Assembly (NCBI GenBank): GCA_001766655.1
Contig: MJCC01000004.1
Span: 819,421 to 883,420, forward strand
Source of the DNA: Phytomonas francai
Taxonomy: Eukaryota > Euglenozoa > Kinetoplastea > Trypanosomatida > Trypanosomatidae
Reading direction: 5' to 3'
Length of the DNA: 64,000 nucleotides
The stretch's first letter is position 1, and each line of letters begins with the position of its first letter. A program made the position numbers and the translations under genes. Shown here in pieces: positions 10,012 to 18,820 of the stretch. The notes beneath the pieces are model-generated. The model did no database searches, was not told the DNA's origin, and saw nothing but the letters and a program-made list of their open reading frames with translations.

Positions 10012-11673
10012 TTAGACGCCCATGTGGTGGTTAAGCACATTGAGGGCCTCGGCGACCTTGCTGTCGAGCAGGATCGGGCTCTCGAGCATGTTCACGATCA
10101 CGTCCATCTCCATCTCGAGCAGCATGCCGGTCACCTTCGCGGCGAGCGTGGGGTGCGTGCGTACGATGTAGCTGTAGAGCCTCTCCCCGAGGACGTTGCG
10201 CTGCTGGTCGGGCGTCAGACTCGGCAGCATCGCCGCGAGGCTCTGCGCGGGGGCCGGCGGCGGCTGCTGCGCCGCGTAGCCCTGCGGCACCATCGCGTGA
10301 AGCGGCGGCTTCTGCGGCGCCATCGGCCGCGCCACGCGCATTTGATTCATCGGGGCCGGCCCCGCGGCCATCCCGCGGCCCATCGGGAAGCCCCCGGCCC
10401 CGCCGCCCAGCGCCCCGCCCGCGCCCATCGGGGCCATCGGCGCCCGCTGCCCCGCGAACGGCGCGCCCATCCCGCCGAAGAGCTTCGAGCCGCCGCCCAT
10501 AAAGCCGAGCGAGGGAAGCCCGCCCATGGGGTTCTGCCGGATGCGGAACTGCTGTTTGTTCCGCTCCACCAGGTTCTGCCGCCGGATGTCCTTGCGGAGG
10601 GCGTAGGTCACGAAGAGCGGGCGCGAGCTCAGGAGGGTGCTGCCGTGCAGCATCTGGATCGCCTGCGCGGCCGCCGCGTGGTCCTTCATCGAGACGAAGC
10701 CGAAGCAGTGCGAGAGCCCGGTCTCGTTGTCGATCATCACCCGCACCGAGACGGTCTCGCCGTAGGTCTCGAAGAGCTCCTTCAGGCGCTCGCTCGTGAC
10801 CGTCTCGTCAAAACCCTTGACGTAGAGGTTGGGGTAGTTCAGGAACTTCTTCACCCGCTCGCGCCGGCGCTCCTCGCGGGAGCGGAAGCGGCTCACGTCG
10901 AGCGCGGTCCCCTCCTTCGAGATCTCGCACTCCTTCCCGTTCAGGGCCTCGACCGCCTTGACCGCGTCCTCGTGCTTCGCATAAGCGACGTAGCCGAAGC
11001 CGACCTCCGTCTTGACATCGCCGAAGTCGCGCACCTTCGCGGAGGTCACCTCCCCGTACGTGCTGAAGAACTCGCGGAGCTGCTCGTCGGTGAGCGAGGG
11101 CTTGAGGTTCTTCACGTAGAGGTTCGCGAACTGCTTGAGAATCTCCTCGCGGTGCTGGGGCTGGTAGCGCTCGACGAGAATGGGCTGCCCGTCGACCTCG
11201 GTCCGGTTCATCTCCTTCACCGCCTCCGCCGCGGACTCCTCGCGTTCGAAGGAGATCCGCGCGTAGCCGCGGGAGGCGCCCTTCTCATCGCACACCAAAG
11301 CAATGCTCGTCAGGCGGCCGAACTTGGAGAACATCTCTTTCAGCGCGTAGGTGTCGATGGTCAGGGGGAGCTTCTTGACGACGATGTTGCTGATTCCGCT
11401 CCGGCGCTTCGCAGGGTCGCGCTGAATCTTGGAAATGCGGAGGTGCCTATTGCCAAGCTTGCTGCCAACAAGGTCGAGGGCCTTCTCGGCATCCGCGGGA
11501 TCCTGAAAGTTGACGTAACCGTACCCCAATGATTTCTGAGTGGCCGAATCCACGCAAACGCGAACGGAGGCAACAGGGCCGATGCGAACGAAATAATCGT
11601 ACAACTTCTGCTCGTTTAGGCTGAGGTCGAGACCACCAACCCAGATCGAGGGATTGGGACCAGGGAACGACAT
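10012..11673 (-). CDS. PABP2: Poly(A)-binding protein (PABP2-like)
   Basis: A cytoplasmic poly(A)-binding protein, 553 residues, that coats mRNA tails and links them to translation and decay factors. Four RRMs are visible in order: RRM1 starts with N-P-S-I-W-V-G-G-L-D and has L-G-Y-G-Y-V-N-F; RRM2 has N-I-V-V-K-K-L-P; RRM3 has N-L-Y-V-K-N-L-K and F-G-Y-V-A-Y; RRM4 has N-L-Y-V-K-G-F and C-F-G-F-V-S. A Gly/Met/Pro-rich linker leads to a C-terminal MLLE (PABC) domain with G-E-R-L-Y-S-Y-I and K-V-T-G-M-L-L-E-M. The I-W-V-G-G-L-D opening and the Q-R-D-P-A-K-R-R-S-G linker resemble trypanosomatid PABPs. PABP2 rather than PABP1 is suggested only by the apparent synteny. The start is the ATG at 11673 (M-S-F-P-G-P); a likely splice acceptor lies about 60 bases upstream. 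Confidence 0.9.
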   Translation of the reverse strand: MSFPGPNPSIWVGGLDLSLNEQKLYDYFVRIGPVASVRVCVDSATQKSLGYGYVNFQDPADAEKALDLVGSKLGNRHLRISKIQRDPAKRRSGISNIVVKKLPLTIDTYALKEMFSKFGRLTSIALVCDEKGASRGYARISFEREESAAEAVKEMNRTEVDGQPILVERYQPQHREEILKQFANLYVKNLKPSLTDEQLREFFSTYGEVTSAKVRDFGDVKTEVGFGYVAYAKHEDAVKAVEALNGKECEISKEGTALDVSRFRSREERRRERVKKFLNYPNLYVKGFDETVTSERLKELFETYGETVSVRVMIDNETGLSHCFGFVSMKDHAAAAQAIQMLHGSTLLSSRPLFVTYALRKDIRRQNLVERNKQQFRIRQNPMGGLPSLGFMGGGSKLFGGMGAPFAGQRAPMAPMGAGGALGGGAGGFPMGRGMAAGPAPMNQMRVARPMAPQKPPLHAMVPQGYAAQQPPPAPAQSLAAMLPSLTPDQQRNVLGERLYSYIVRTHPTLAAKVTGMLLEMEMDVIVNMLESPILLDSKVAEALNVLNHHMGV

Positions 11674-11730
11674 CCTCAATGCTTGCAAATATCTTTCCTC
11701 TTATCGTTGATTCTTTTTCACCTTCTTTTC

Positions 11731-11790
11731 CTCAAAACAGGTAGAAAGGATGGTTCACACAAACGACAGAGATGAAATAAAAAAAATTCT
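11731..11790 (-). promoter_or_regulatory. Putative trans-splice acceptor for PABP
   Basis: On the minus strand a T-rich pyrimidine tract is followed by the first AG at 11732-11731, giving a 5' UTR of about 57 bases before the ATG at 11673. This is inferred from tract plus AG only; no transcript data. Confidence 0.4.
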
Positions 11791-11977
11791 ACTTTTGGTT
11801 ATGTTGGTATTTTTTCTATTTTATTTTTGTTATTTTTGGTGTTTCCACCTTTAGTATAAATAAGAACTGATTAATAAGAAAAGAGACGACGAGAGGACAC
11901 ACAATGTGAAGAGGAAGGAAAAGGTAAGGAAGAATATAAATGTTCACCATCAGTGCTATCTCACCGCTTCTGAGAAG

Positions 11978-12007
11978 CCCCCCCCCCCCCCCCAAAAAAA
12001 AAAAAAA
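11978..12007. repeat. C16-A14 homopolymer junction
   Basis: Sixteen C are followed directly by fourteen A; the minus strand therefore reads T14-G16, the same T-then-G order as the plus strand at 1103-1129. Confidence 0.9.
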
Positions 12008-12170
12008 TATATATTAGGAAGCTGGGAAAAGGATACGAGAAAAATCAGCCCCCAACTCAATGTAACAAGATCATTTGCCACCGCACAAAATGACTCCATT
12101 CAAATCTAAAAACAAAACTAGACAGGGTAAGGGAAATTAAAAGTCCTCCCAACGGAGTATATTTCTGGCA

Positions 12171-12193
12171 TATATATATATATATATATATAT
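12171..12193. repeat. TA microsatellite
   Basis: A perfect alternating TA run just beyond the stop of the 664-residue gene. Confidence 0.9.
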
Positions 12194-12213
12194 GCATTTC
12201 TTTATTTATTTCG

Positions 12214-14208
12214 TCATTTTAAAGCTGAATCAGGAAATGCTTCGGCTAATCGCACAGCAGTTTTGCAGCATCCCGGCATGCACCATTCTTCCCGGATACT
12301 CTCCAAGACGAAAAATGCCTCATCCTTTTCTTCAAGAAGCAGAGCCTCTTCACGATCAAGAGATCTCGCTGCGTTCGAGTGGGGTTGCGTGTCCTTTTCC
12401 GCGGCCCTCCTGCCACCGGGAACGTGAAGATGGAGGACAAAGTACATGCGCTGGTCATCCATGGAGGGGCCGCTGTTTAACACGTAGAAAAGCGAGTTCT
12501 CGTGCGCAAAACACGCCCGCTCGGACTTCCGCCCGGCGATCTGAAAAACGATTACGCGCAAAAGAAAAGCCTCTTGCGTTCGCCGAGGCTCCGCGGTCTC
12601 CGCCAGACGTGTGGGGGGGAGGACAGCGTTCAGCACCCACGGCGCCATACCGACGCGGTCATCCGCGGATTCGCGCGGGCTCCCGTCGACGAGCATAGCC
12701 TCGCGGAGCACGAACTTATTCTCCCGCCAGCAGCACGCCCCGGGGCGCGTGGTGTTGTCGGTGATCAGGACAAAAGTCGCCGGGAAGCGCTGGCGGCGGA
12801 GGGCCGCCCGGATCGCGCCCACCATCGTCGGATCCCCCCCGGCCCCAACCAGCGGGCGACGCACGCGACGCGGCGAGGCGGCGCCGGGGCCGTTCTCAAC
12901 GCCCCCCTCCTCCGACGCCGCGTATCGGAAGGCAAACGGCGGGTGCGGCTTGAGGCCCGCATCGGCGCCCTCCCCCTCCCCCTCCTCCTCCTCCTCCTCC
13001 TCCTCTTCTTCTTCGTCGGAGCCCCGCCTGGCGGCCGCGGCGTCCAGGGGCCGCGTGGCGCTGAGGGCCCGCCGGAGGGTCGCGCGGCCGCCGTCCGNNN
13101 NNNNNNNNNNNNNNNNNNNNNNNNNNNNNNNNNNNNNNNNNNNNNNNNNNNNNNNNNNNNNNNNNNNNNNNNNNNNNNNNNNNNNNNCGCGGCCCTCCGC
13201 GAGGAGCCGCCCCCCGCCGAAGAGCAGCCCGCCGCGCCCGCCGAGGGCGCCGACGACGCGCCGCAGGAGGCCGAGGAAGGGGCAGCGCGCGCGGAGGACG
13301 CCCCCTCCTTTTTCCTCCTCCCCTTTTTCCCTTTCCCCGATTTTAGGCTCGCCTCGGAGGTCGCGGGGGAGGGCGGGGTCGGGGCCCATCAGGCCGTGCG
13401 CGGCCCAGACGGCCTGGAGGGCGGCCGCCTCGCCGAGGGCGCCGTGGGCCGCGTGGAGCCGCCGGACGCCGCGGCCGACGTCGAGGGCGCCCGCGGACGC
13501 CGCGAGGGCCTGCAAAAGACGAACCCGCAAAGAAAGCCCCGCGTAGAGGACGAAAAGGAGGTAAAACTCAAAGGGCAAGATGCCGGCCGCGAGGTTGAAG
13601 AGAAGCTCGCGGGTGACCTCGTGGAGGCCGCGGCACCACGCCCGGCGCCCCGGCGACGCCACGGCCTCGCAGGAGATCGCGTAGAGGTGGGGCGGCGGCC
13701 GCCTTCGCCGCGGCCCGTCGGGCTCGGGGCAATCATGGCAGCCGAATAACTCCTTCCAGAGCGCGAGAAAGCCCATCAGATAGTTCCAATAGGCGGACAG
13801 GTAACGATAAATGTCCAGTAGATAATCCGGCTCCCGCGCGTTCGGCGACATCACCGGAGAGGAGCACGGGGTAAACGCCGTGGAATTGATCTGGGAGGAT
13901 TGAACTTCAAAGGCCCGCTGCCGAAGGTATTGCAGGGTATCCCAGGAGGATTTCTGCTCCTGGATAAAGCCTTTTCCGCCACGAGAGACGGCCGCCGTAA
14001 GAGAGAGGATCGGCATGGCGGCCTCAATAAGAGGAAGGGGAAGGCATCGCGAGCTCGACGCCGATGTCGTCGTGGAAGAAAAGGATGAAAGCCCAAAGGC
14101 ACAGCTCACCGCATCGCGCAGGTACGGTATCAGCTTCACCCCCTCATCGGAGGCTAACATTTCACTCAGCACCTTCCGATGGGCTTCCGCATCACCGAAA
14201 TAGGTCAT
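12214..14208 (-). CDS. Unknown 664-residue protein, interrupted by assembly gap
   Basis: I do not recognise this protein. From the ATG at 14208 it begins M-T-Y-F-G-D-A-E-A-H-R. An alpha-helical first third includes a Y-L-L-D-I-Y-R-Y-L-S-A-Y-W-N-Y segment and a hydrophobic stretch (F-E-F-Y-L-L-F-V-L-Y-A-G-L-S-L). The middle is GC-rich and holds 90 N (13098-13187) followed by a glutamate run of about eleven residues. A more ordered C-terminal third has T-F-V-L-I-T-D-N-T-T-R-P-G and M-Y-F-V-L-H-L-H-V-P-G. The two halves stay in one frame across the 90 N, but the true gap length is unknown, so a frameshift or two genes cannot be excluded. The frame extends five codons upstream without an ATG. The near-uniform coding quality and position in the gene cluster argue that it is real. 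Confidence 0.6.
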   Translation of the reverse strand: MTYFGDAEAHRKVLSEMLASDEGVKLIPYLRDAVSCAFGLSSFSSTTTSASSSRCLPLPLIEAAMPILSLTAAVSRGGKGFIQEQKSSWDTLQYLRQRAFEVQSSQINSTAFTPCSSPVMSPNAREPDYLLDIYRYLSAYWNYLMGFLALWKELFGCHDCPEPDGPRRRRPPPHLYAISCEAVASPGRRAWCRGLHEVTRELLFNLAAGILPFEFYLLFVLYAGLSLRVRLLQALAASAGALDVGRGVRRLHAAHGALGEAAALQAVWAAHGLMGPDPALPRDLRGEPKIGEREKGEEEKGGGVLRARCPFLGLLRRVVGALGGRGGLLFGGGRLLAEGRXXXXXXXXXXXXXXXXXXXXXXXXXXXXXXXDGGRATLRRALSATRPLDAAAARRGSDEEEEEEEEEEEGEGEGADAGLKPHPPFAFRYAASEEGGVENGPGAASPRRVRRPLVGAGGDPTMVGAIRAALRRQRFPATFVLITDNTTRPGACCWRENKFVLREAMLVDGSPRESADDRVGMAPWVLNAVLPPTRLAETAEPRRTQEAFLLRVIVFQIAGRKSERACFAHENSLFYVLNSGPSMDDQRMYFVLHLHVPGGRRAAEKDTQPHSNAARSLDREEALLLEEKDEAFFVLESIREEWCMPGCCKTAVRLAEAFPDSALK
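12970..13012 (-). repeat. Glu-coding trinucleotide run
   Basis: A CTC/CTT trinucleotide run on the plus strand encodes about eleven consecutive Glu in the 664-residue unknown protein, next to Gly-Glu repeats. Confidence 0.85.
13098..13187. other. Assembly gap (90 N)
   Basis: Ninety undetermined bases inside the unknown 664-residue gene. It is flanked on both sides by very GC-rich sequence, the probable reason for the dropout. Confidence 0.99.
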
Positions 14209-14689
14209 ATACGGTACATGCAAAAGATAAAAGAATGCTAATTAATAGGTCTAGGATCTAGCCGAAAGCGAGGGGGGGGGGAGAGAGAAGGAGAAAAGGT
14301 CAGGAATATTTATTTGCAAATACTAATATTGCCAATTTTTGGGAATAACGTGATGGAATTGATGAATTAGTGAAATACGGGAGCGGGGAAACTCGGTAGT
14401 TCATCTTTTTTTAACAGAAAATATGGTTAGAGATATTTTAACGCCTGATGGGATTAGGGTCCTATCATGGTAGTAAAAGCAATGCGCAGCGACAGCGTGA
14501 TCATTGTTATTCATTGCCTCAATTAAACCAGATTATAGAACCCTTAGACAACTCTAATAGATCATGTTGGATGAGGCACATCAGAGACACGTAAACATCT
14601 AACTCCAACGGCTTATTTTTCCCCTTCAATTTATCGACACAATCCATAGTATTGTTAGGGTATCAACTTTAATAAATGTGAGACACTTT
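14209..14689. other. Intergenic spacer 664-residue unknown - HDDC2
   Basis: AT-rich with a G10 run (about 14272-14281) followed by a GA-rich patch. No gene seen. Confidence 0.6.
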
Positions 14690-15274
14690 CTACGAATTCA
14701 AAAAGGGCCTCGTTTTGTTTAGTCTTTCAAAGATGGCTTTCGCCCATGGGTGCCGTATTTTATCACCAGATTCAAAGAATGAGCTCAAATTTTTACCTGG
14801 ATGAAGCGCCTCGTAAGAGTGCGCTTGGATAATCATCTCTAGCAAATCCATATCCCGCACAAAATTCGACTCTGGTGTCTTCTGATCCTCGTACTCCTCG
14901 AACAAATTACGGAAATCCTCGCTAAAAGGGGAACACCCCGCCGAGGAGGCCAACGTGCTGAGTTGCTGGATGGCCTCGAGCTCCATCTCGTGCTTCTGCT
15001 GCTTGGTGATGGGCGAATGCGGGGTGATATCGCCGATAATGCTCTCCCCCGCATCATGGCAGAGCGCCATTTGAATCATCCGCGGTTTGTCCAGCAGGGG
15101 GTCCGGGCACATCATGCACATCAGCGCCATACGATACATGTGATCCCCAACGGACTCCGGGGTCGCGATACCGCTCTCCACCCACCCCGTCCGCGGCGTA
15201 TCCTTCAGCCTGCCAATTATCTGCAGAAACGAAATCGCCTCCTGAGCCTGTCTTTCCTGCACAGTATCCGACAT
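14690..15274 (-). CDS. HDDC2: HD-domain 5'-deoxynucleotidase HDDC2
   Basis: A 194-residue HD-domain phosphohydrolase of the HDDC2/YfbR-like group, which removes phosphate from deoxynucleoside 5'-monophosphates and so helps balance nucleotide pools. Family landmarks in order: F-L-Q-I-I-G-R-L-K-D-T-P-R-T-G-W; the metal-binding histidine in E-S-V-G-D-H-M-Y-R-M-A-L-M; the HD pair in A-L-C-H-D-A-G-E followed by I-I-G-D-I-T-P; and the distal aspartate in V-R-D-M-D-L-L-E-M-I-I-Q-A. Length matches single-domain HDDC2 proteins. No targeting signal is seen. The ATG at 15274 (M-S-D-T-V-Q-E-R) is the first in frame; four upstream codons lack an ATG. Confidence 0.88.
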   Translation of the reverse strand: MSDTVQERQAQEAISFLQIIGRLKDTPRTGWVESGIATPESVGDHMYRMALMCMMCPDPLLDKPRMIQMALCHDAGESIIGDITPHSPITKQQKHEMELEAIQQLSTLASSAGCSPFSEDFRNLFEEYEDQKTPESNFVRDMDLLEMIIQAHSYEALHPGKNLSSFFESGDKIRHPWAKAIFERLNKTRPFLNS

Positions 15275-15738
15275 GCGAAAGCACACACAAGAAAGAAGGG
15301 GAAGCGTGAATTAAAGCCGATTGGTAATTTGCTGCTTTGTGTCTGCCATCCTATCCGAGGTCAAACAAAGAACACAAAATAATAATAATAATAATAATAA
15401 TAATAGAAAAATAGAGAAAGAGCGCGATATATTAAATGATAATAATAAAAAATCAACTGGAGATACATCGATAATGCTGATAGAATAATAATCCCCACAA
15501 CGATTCACTCATGGGAAAAAAAAGAGCTAGTCGGTATCGTAAACCTTCAAGGGGGATGGGGAGAGGTATTCCTTTGAGTTGGCATAGTCCAATGAATCTC
15601 TAATTGATAAAAACTTTCCACACGCTTTTAGGCTTCCCCGATGCATATCTTATACTCCTCTTACCCCTACTCCTTGAGCCTCCTTTCGGCCGTCCTTTTT
15701 TCGATCTTCAGTTCTTTTTGCCCCTCTCCTCTCATGGA
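15275..15738. other. Intergenic spacer HDDC2 - SseB-like
   Basis: Holds a TAA microsatellite (15377-15405). Otherwise AT-rich; no gene seen. Confidence 0.7.
15377..15405. repeat. TAA/ATA microsatellite
   Basis: About nine tandem copies of the AAT/TAA trinucleotide in the spacer upstream of HDDC2. Confidence 0.9.
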
Positions 15739-17130
15739 TCACATGTCGAAGTAATTATAACCCTCGTAGGGCTTCCTCCCGATTTCATCAAGCAGTGGCT
15801 CGTGGTAGCCGATACTCTGCGCTAAAACCCCCCCTTTGTAGGTGTACATCGATCTCAAAAGCTCGCCATCTTCAGAAGTGTAAACACACATTGGAATCGA
15901 ATCTTTAGAGGGCTTTGGGATCGCTGAAGTCAGCTCAATATGCACATCCATGCGAAATTCACTCATGTAGCTCCATCGCTTTAAGTGTTGAAGAAACTCC
16001 TGTGGGGGTTTCTTCCCGGGCACCGGAATGATATCAATTTCTGTGAGCTTCTCCGGTACCCCCATCATCGTCCGCCAGCGAGGGCGCTCGACCGTTCGCA
16101 CGTAAATTTGCCCTATTTCAGGATATTTAAAAAGCAACAAATGCAGCTCAAGCTGTGCGATTGGCGGAATTGGCGGCCGCGCGCGCATCTTCGCCTCGAC
16201 CTCGTCGGGCTCCACTCGCTTAAGCTCCATCTTCCGTGTATCGAATAACGTCATGAGGTGCTCATCAAAGATGTATCCTTTCTTCCCCTCCCTCTCCTCG
16301 ATGAGCGTGAGCTCTCGCTTCATCAATGGGGTTTGTTTGATTTGCGAAAGCCGGACCATCTCAGGATAGGTGAGAAACTTGCTCGAATACTGTCCGGGAT
16401 TGATTAAAATCGCAAACTGATGGGGCGCTAAGGCGACGGTCGCCAAGGCGGCGAAGCGCTCGAGCGGTCCGACGACGCAGGCGGGAAAAGGCAGCGCGCA
16501 GAAGTGCTCCCAGCGAGTCCCCATCCGCGGGATGGGGAACCAACACGATTCGAACGTGTTCGTTCGGCAAAAGTAGTGATCGAGGCATTCCTCGACAGAG
16601 AAAACGGGCAACACGAGAAGCCCGTTCGGCATCTCCAGGAGATTCGGAACCCGCTTCTCCTCGCACGCCTCGAGCTCGATCCAGAGCTTTTGCCCTTTGG
16701 GAAAGACATCCTCGGCCTCCTTGCGGACCTCCCCGCACATCTCTGTGGTGCGCAAGAACATGTAAAGCTCCTGCCAGGAGCGATGCTCGGGGAGCTCATT
16801 CCGCGCGCGATTCAGCGTCGTGCGCAGGCGGTCGAGTTTGTGGTAGTTTTTGAGGTTCGCACCGCTGGAGAGGAGCTCCTGCATCATGTGCGAGCGGCCC
16901 TCCGGCGGCAGGTAGGCCTCCCCGCCGGCGGCGACCCCGCCCTGATTGCCGTAGAGCCCGATAGTATCCTTCAGGCGATCCGGCACCGGCGGCTGCTCGC
17001 GGTAGCCCTTATTCGGCGGACGGCCCTGCCAACGCCGCGAAAAGGCGAGCGGACGGGCGAAGAAAGGGGCCGCGGAGGCCGGGGAAAGGACCCCGCGGAG
17101 GGGGACCCGTCGCCCTGCTTGGCCCCACAT
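15739..17130 (-). CDS. Probable mitochondrial protein with SseB-like domain
   Basis: A 463-residue protein whose first 40 residues are rich in Arg, Ala and Pro with no acidic residue (M-W-G-Q-A-G-R-R-V-P-L-R), like a mitochondrial presequence. The central part resembles the N-terminal SseB domain: L-L-V-L-P-V-F-S-V-E-E-C-L near residue 185, a strand with a hydrophobic core, and F-A-I-L-I-N-P-G-Q-Y-S-S-K-F-L near 255, where SseB proteins have a similar N-P-G turn. The C-terminal third is another alpha/beta region with P-E-I-G-Q-I-Y-V-R-T. SseB itself is poorly understood in bacteria, so no reaction can be given. The ATG at 17130 is chosen because the open frame above it (14 codons) lacks an ATG. 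The SseB link is inference from a few positions. Confidence 0.5.
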   Translation of the reverse strand: MWGQAGRRVPLRGVLSPASAAPFFARPLAFSRRWQGRPPNKGYREQPPVPDRLKDTIGLYGNQGGVAAGGEAYLPPEGRSHMMQELLSSGANLKNYHKLDRLRTTLNRARNELPEHRSWQELYMFLRTTEMCGEVRKEAEDVFPKGQKLWIELEACEEKRVPNLLEMPNGLLVLPVFSVEECLDHYFCRTNTFESCWFPIPRMGTRWEHFCALPFPACVVGPLERFAALATVALAPHQFAILINPGQYSSKFLTYPEMVRLSQIKQTPLMKRELTLIEEREGKKGYIFDEHLMTLFDTRKMELKRVEPDEVEAKMRARPPIPPIAQLELHLLLFKYPEIGQIYVRTVERPRWRTMMGVPEKLTEIDIIPVPGKKPPQEFLQHLKRWSYMSEFRMDVHIELTSAIPKPSKDSIPMCVYTSEDGELLRSMYTYKGGVLAQSIGYHEPLLDEIGRKPYEGYNYFDM

Positions 17131-17496
17131 CCCCGCCAGCGCGACGTCGTATGCCAACGGGCGTGCGCTCACTATGCGTGTGTGTATGTGTATGTGTGTG
17201 TGTGGAGTTGAAATGGCCTCCTCACATCAACTAAAAAATAAATCAAAGCGAAAAAAATGGAGAGGGGAGAAGGGAGGTCTTGTCTGATAGTGGGTCCTAC
17301 ACGCACGCGTGCAAACATCCCCTCCCCCCTCCCCCCCCCATACGTCCTTCGCTGCATTCAGCAAAGGAAGTTAACATCCCAGCACTAGTGGGAATAGACA
17401 TACGTGCGGGGGGGGGGGGAGATAAAATTGGGTTTTCATTTGTCGAACCCTTATTTTTTCGTTGTTAAGAACACTTTTCTTTTAGATACGTTCGCC
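17131..17496. other. Intergenic spacer SseB-like - SF3B5
   Basis: Contains a TG-rich tract (about 17176-17203), C runs (about 17318-17339) and a G12 run (about 17409-17420). No gene seen. Confidence 0.7.
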
Positions 17497-17751
17497 TCAT
17501 CTTTTATGCAAAGGATCTGTTAAGCGCTCCATAAAAATTCTTTCTAGCTTCGCCGGAGGTGCATTCTCTGCGAGGGAAAGATAGGCTAGCTGGTCGCGAT
17601 GCAGAATCATCGTGGCGAGGGTGTCGCGATGTTGATAGCGAAGCCAATCTTCCTTTGTCGTTTCTAACGTGAGAGTCCCCTCATTGCGCAAGAGAACCTG
17701 CTCAATGTGAGGCTGATATTCTAAGCCAGGACGAACAAAAGGGTCTCCCAT
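17497..17751 (-). CDS. SF3B5: Splicing factor SF3b subunit 5 (SF3b10)
   Basis: A complete 84-residue protein matching SF3B5 (SF3b10, yeast Ysf3), a small helical subunit of the SF3b complex in the U2 snRNP that helps hold the branch site. Shared positions run the whole length: a central W-L-R-Y-Q-H-R-D-T-L (family: W-x-x-N-Q-H-R-D-S), then H-R-D-Q-L-A-Y-L-S-L-A-E-N (family: H-x-D-x-L-x-Y-x-x-x-A-E-N), and a C-terminal M-E-R-L-T-D-P. Family members are 84-90 residues, so it is full length. The ATG at 17751 is the only reasonable start, and a pyrimidine tract with AG lies about 43 bases upstream (17794-17795). It shares the window with PRP8. Confidence 0.88.
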   Translation of the reverse strand: MGDPFVRPGLEYQPHIEQVLLRNEGTLTLETTKEDWLRYQHRDTLATMILHRDQLAYLSLAENAPPAKLERIFMERLTDPLHKR

Positions 17752-18820
17752 TCGAATCTATTAATATCTCTACCAAGCCTTCTTTTTTTCCACCTCGGAA
17801 AAGAGTTAGAAACCTACAAAAATAGATTGCGTTTAAGCTAACCTCACCGTTATGCTTGACCCTAGGAAAAAGCGCAAGCTCTAGCTAGACCTTTGGGGGG
17901 TGAAAATGTTTGTGGACAGAAACTAGTGCTGCCAATTTTTTTGTGGGTATTGCTATAAAATATCGCAGGAGTAAATAAATAATGTTATTCGTAATTAATG
18001 GAAAGGGGTAATTCCGATAACAAAGGTATAGTCCTGATGGAAAAGCCATTTATCTAAATAAATATTATTTCTTCTATTTTGGTGTAGAAATTTAGCAAGA
18101 ATCTAGTGCTCATTTGTATTCGTTGTATATAAATAGATTTATTTATATTTATAAAATACACAGTGACCAAATCAAATTAACTTCATGTAAAATTATGGAT
18201 TTTTTGTCAGTAGCCGGGCCTACCATCTGACCAATCACTGTGCTCGAGCAAACAAGCATACTTTGATAAAAGAGTGCTTCTGTGAAACGTTTCGCGTAAA
18301 TCTAAGCTTTCGCATAGCTCACCTTGATAGTAAGAAGAGGAACTACTACCGGCCGAACATCCAAGAAGACCCCGGAGCACCAACAAAAACTGATTCCTTG
18401 ATTTGTGCTTTGGAAAACCAAGTCAAGATAGATTATTCGAGTCTTTCATATATATTCATTACACTGAATCATTCGTGGACTTTCCCTTTACGTTTTTGAG
18501 AAAATTCAATTTACTTTCCGTGCTGGAATGATCTTGGGAGCGCGCTGAATTGACACCAAGGTTTTACGATGATGGGTAGATTTCCTCACCAAACCTTACT
18601 GTACAATCCTAGACATCGAAATTTGGCGCCAACGCTCTCCCACACAGGGGTCATTGGCGAGTTCTATGTTTTTTCTTTTTAGTTTGTTGATATATTTCTA
18701 TCCAGTATCGTGAAAATGTAAAATCTACTGAGTTTGACTTCCAGGGGAGGGGGACATCATATGGCGTCTCTAAAGGTGTTTAACAGGGCGCAGCATCGGA
18801 TTCTGAAAAAGACTCCGATA
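17752..18820. other. Intergenic spacer SF3B5 - F-P-T-I/L motif protein
   Basis: About 1.07 kb. The first half is ordinary AT-rich spacer. The second half (about 18180-18720) has more even composition and no simple repeats, unlike other spacers here, but I find no tRNA, known snRNA or coding signal. The 78-codon plus-strand frame at 18263 has no recognisable content. Confidence 0.5.

Larger units (their letters stand above)
11674..12213. other. Intergenic spacer PABP - 664-residue unknown
   Basis: Holds the probable PABP splice acceptor (11731-11790), a C16-A14 homopolymer junction (11978-12007) and a TA microsatellite (12171-12193). No gene seen. Confidence 0.7.

Noticed and set aside
9937..11532. 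531-codon plus-strand frame opposite PABP
   Set aside because: It mirrors the GC-rich codons of PABP, shows only Arg/His/Leu-rich low complexity, and runs against the cluster direction.
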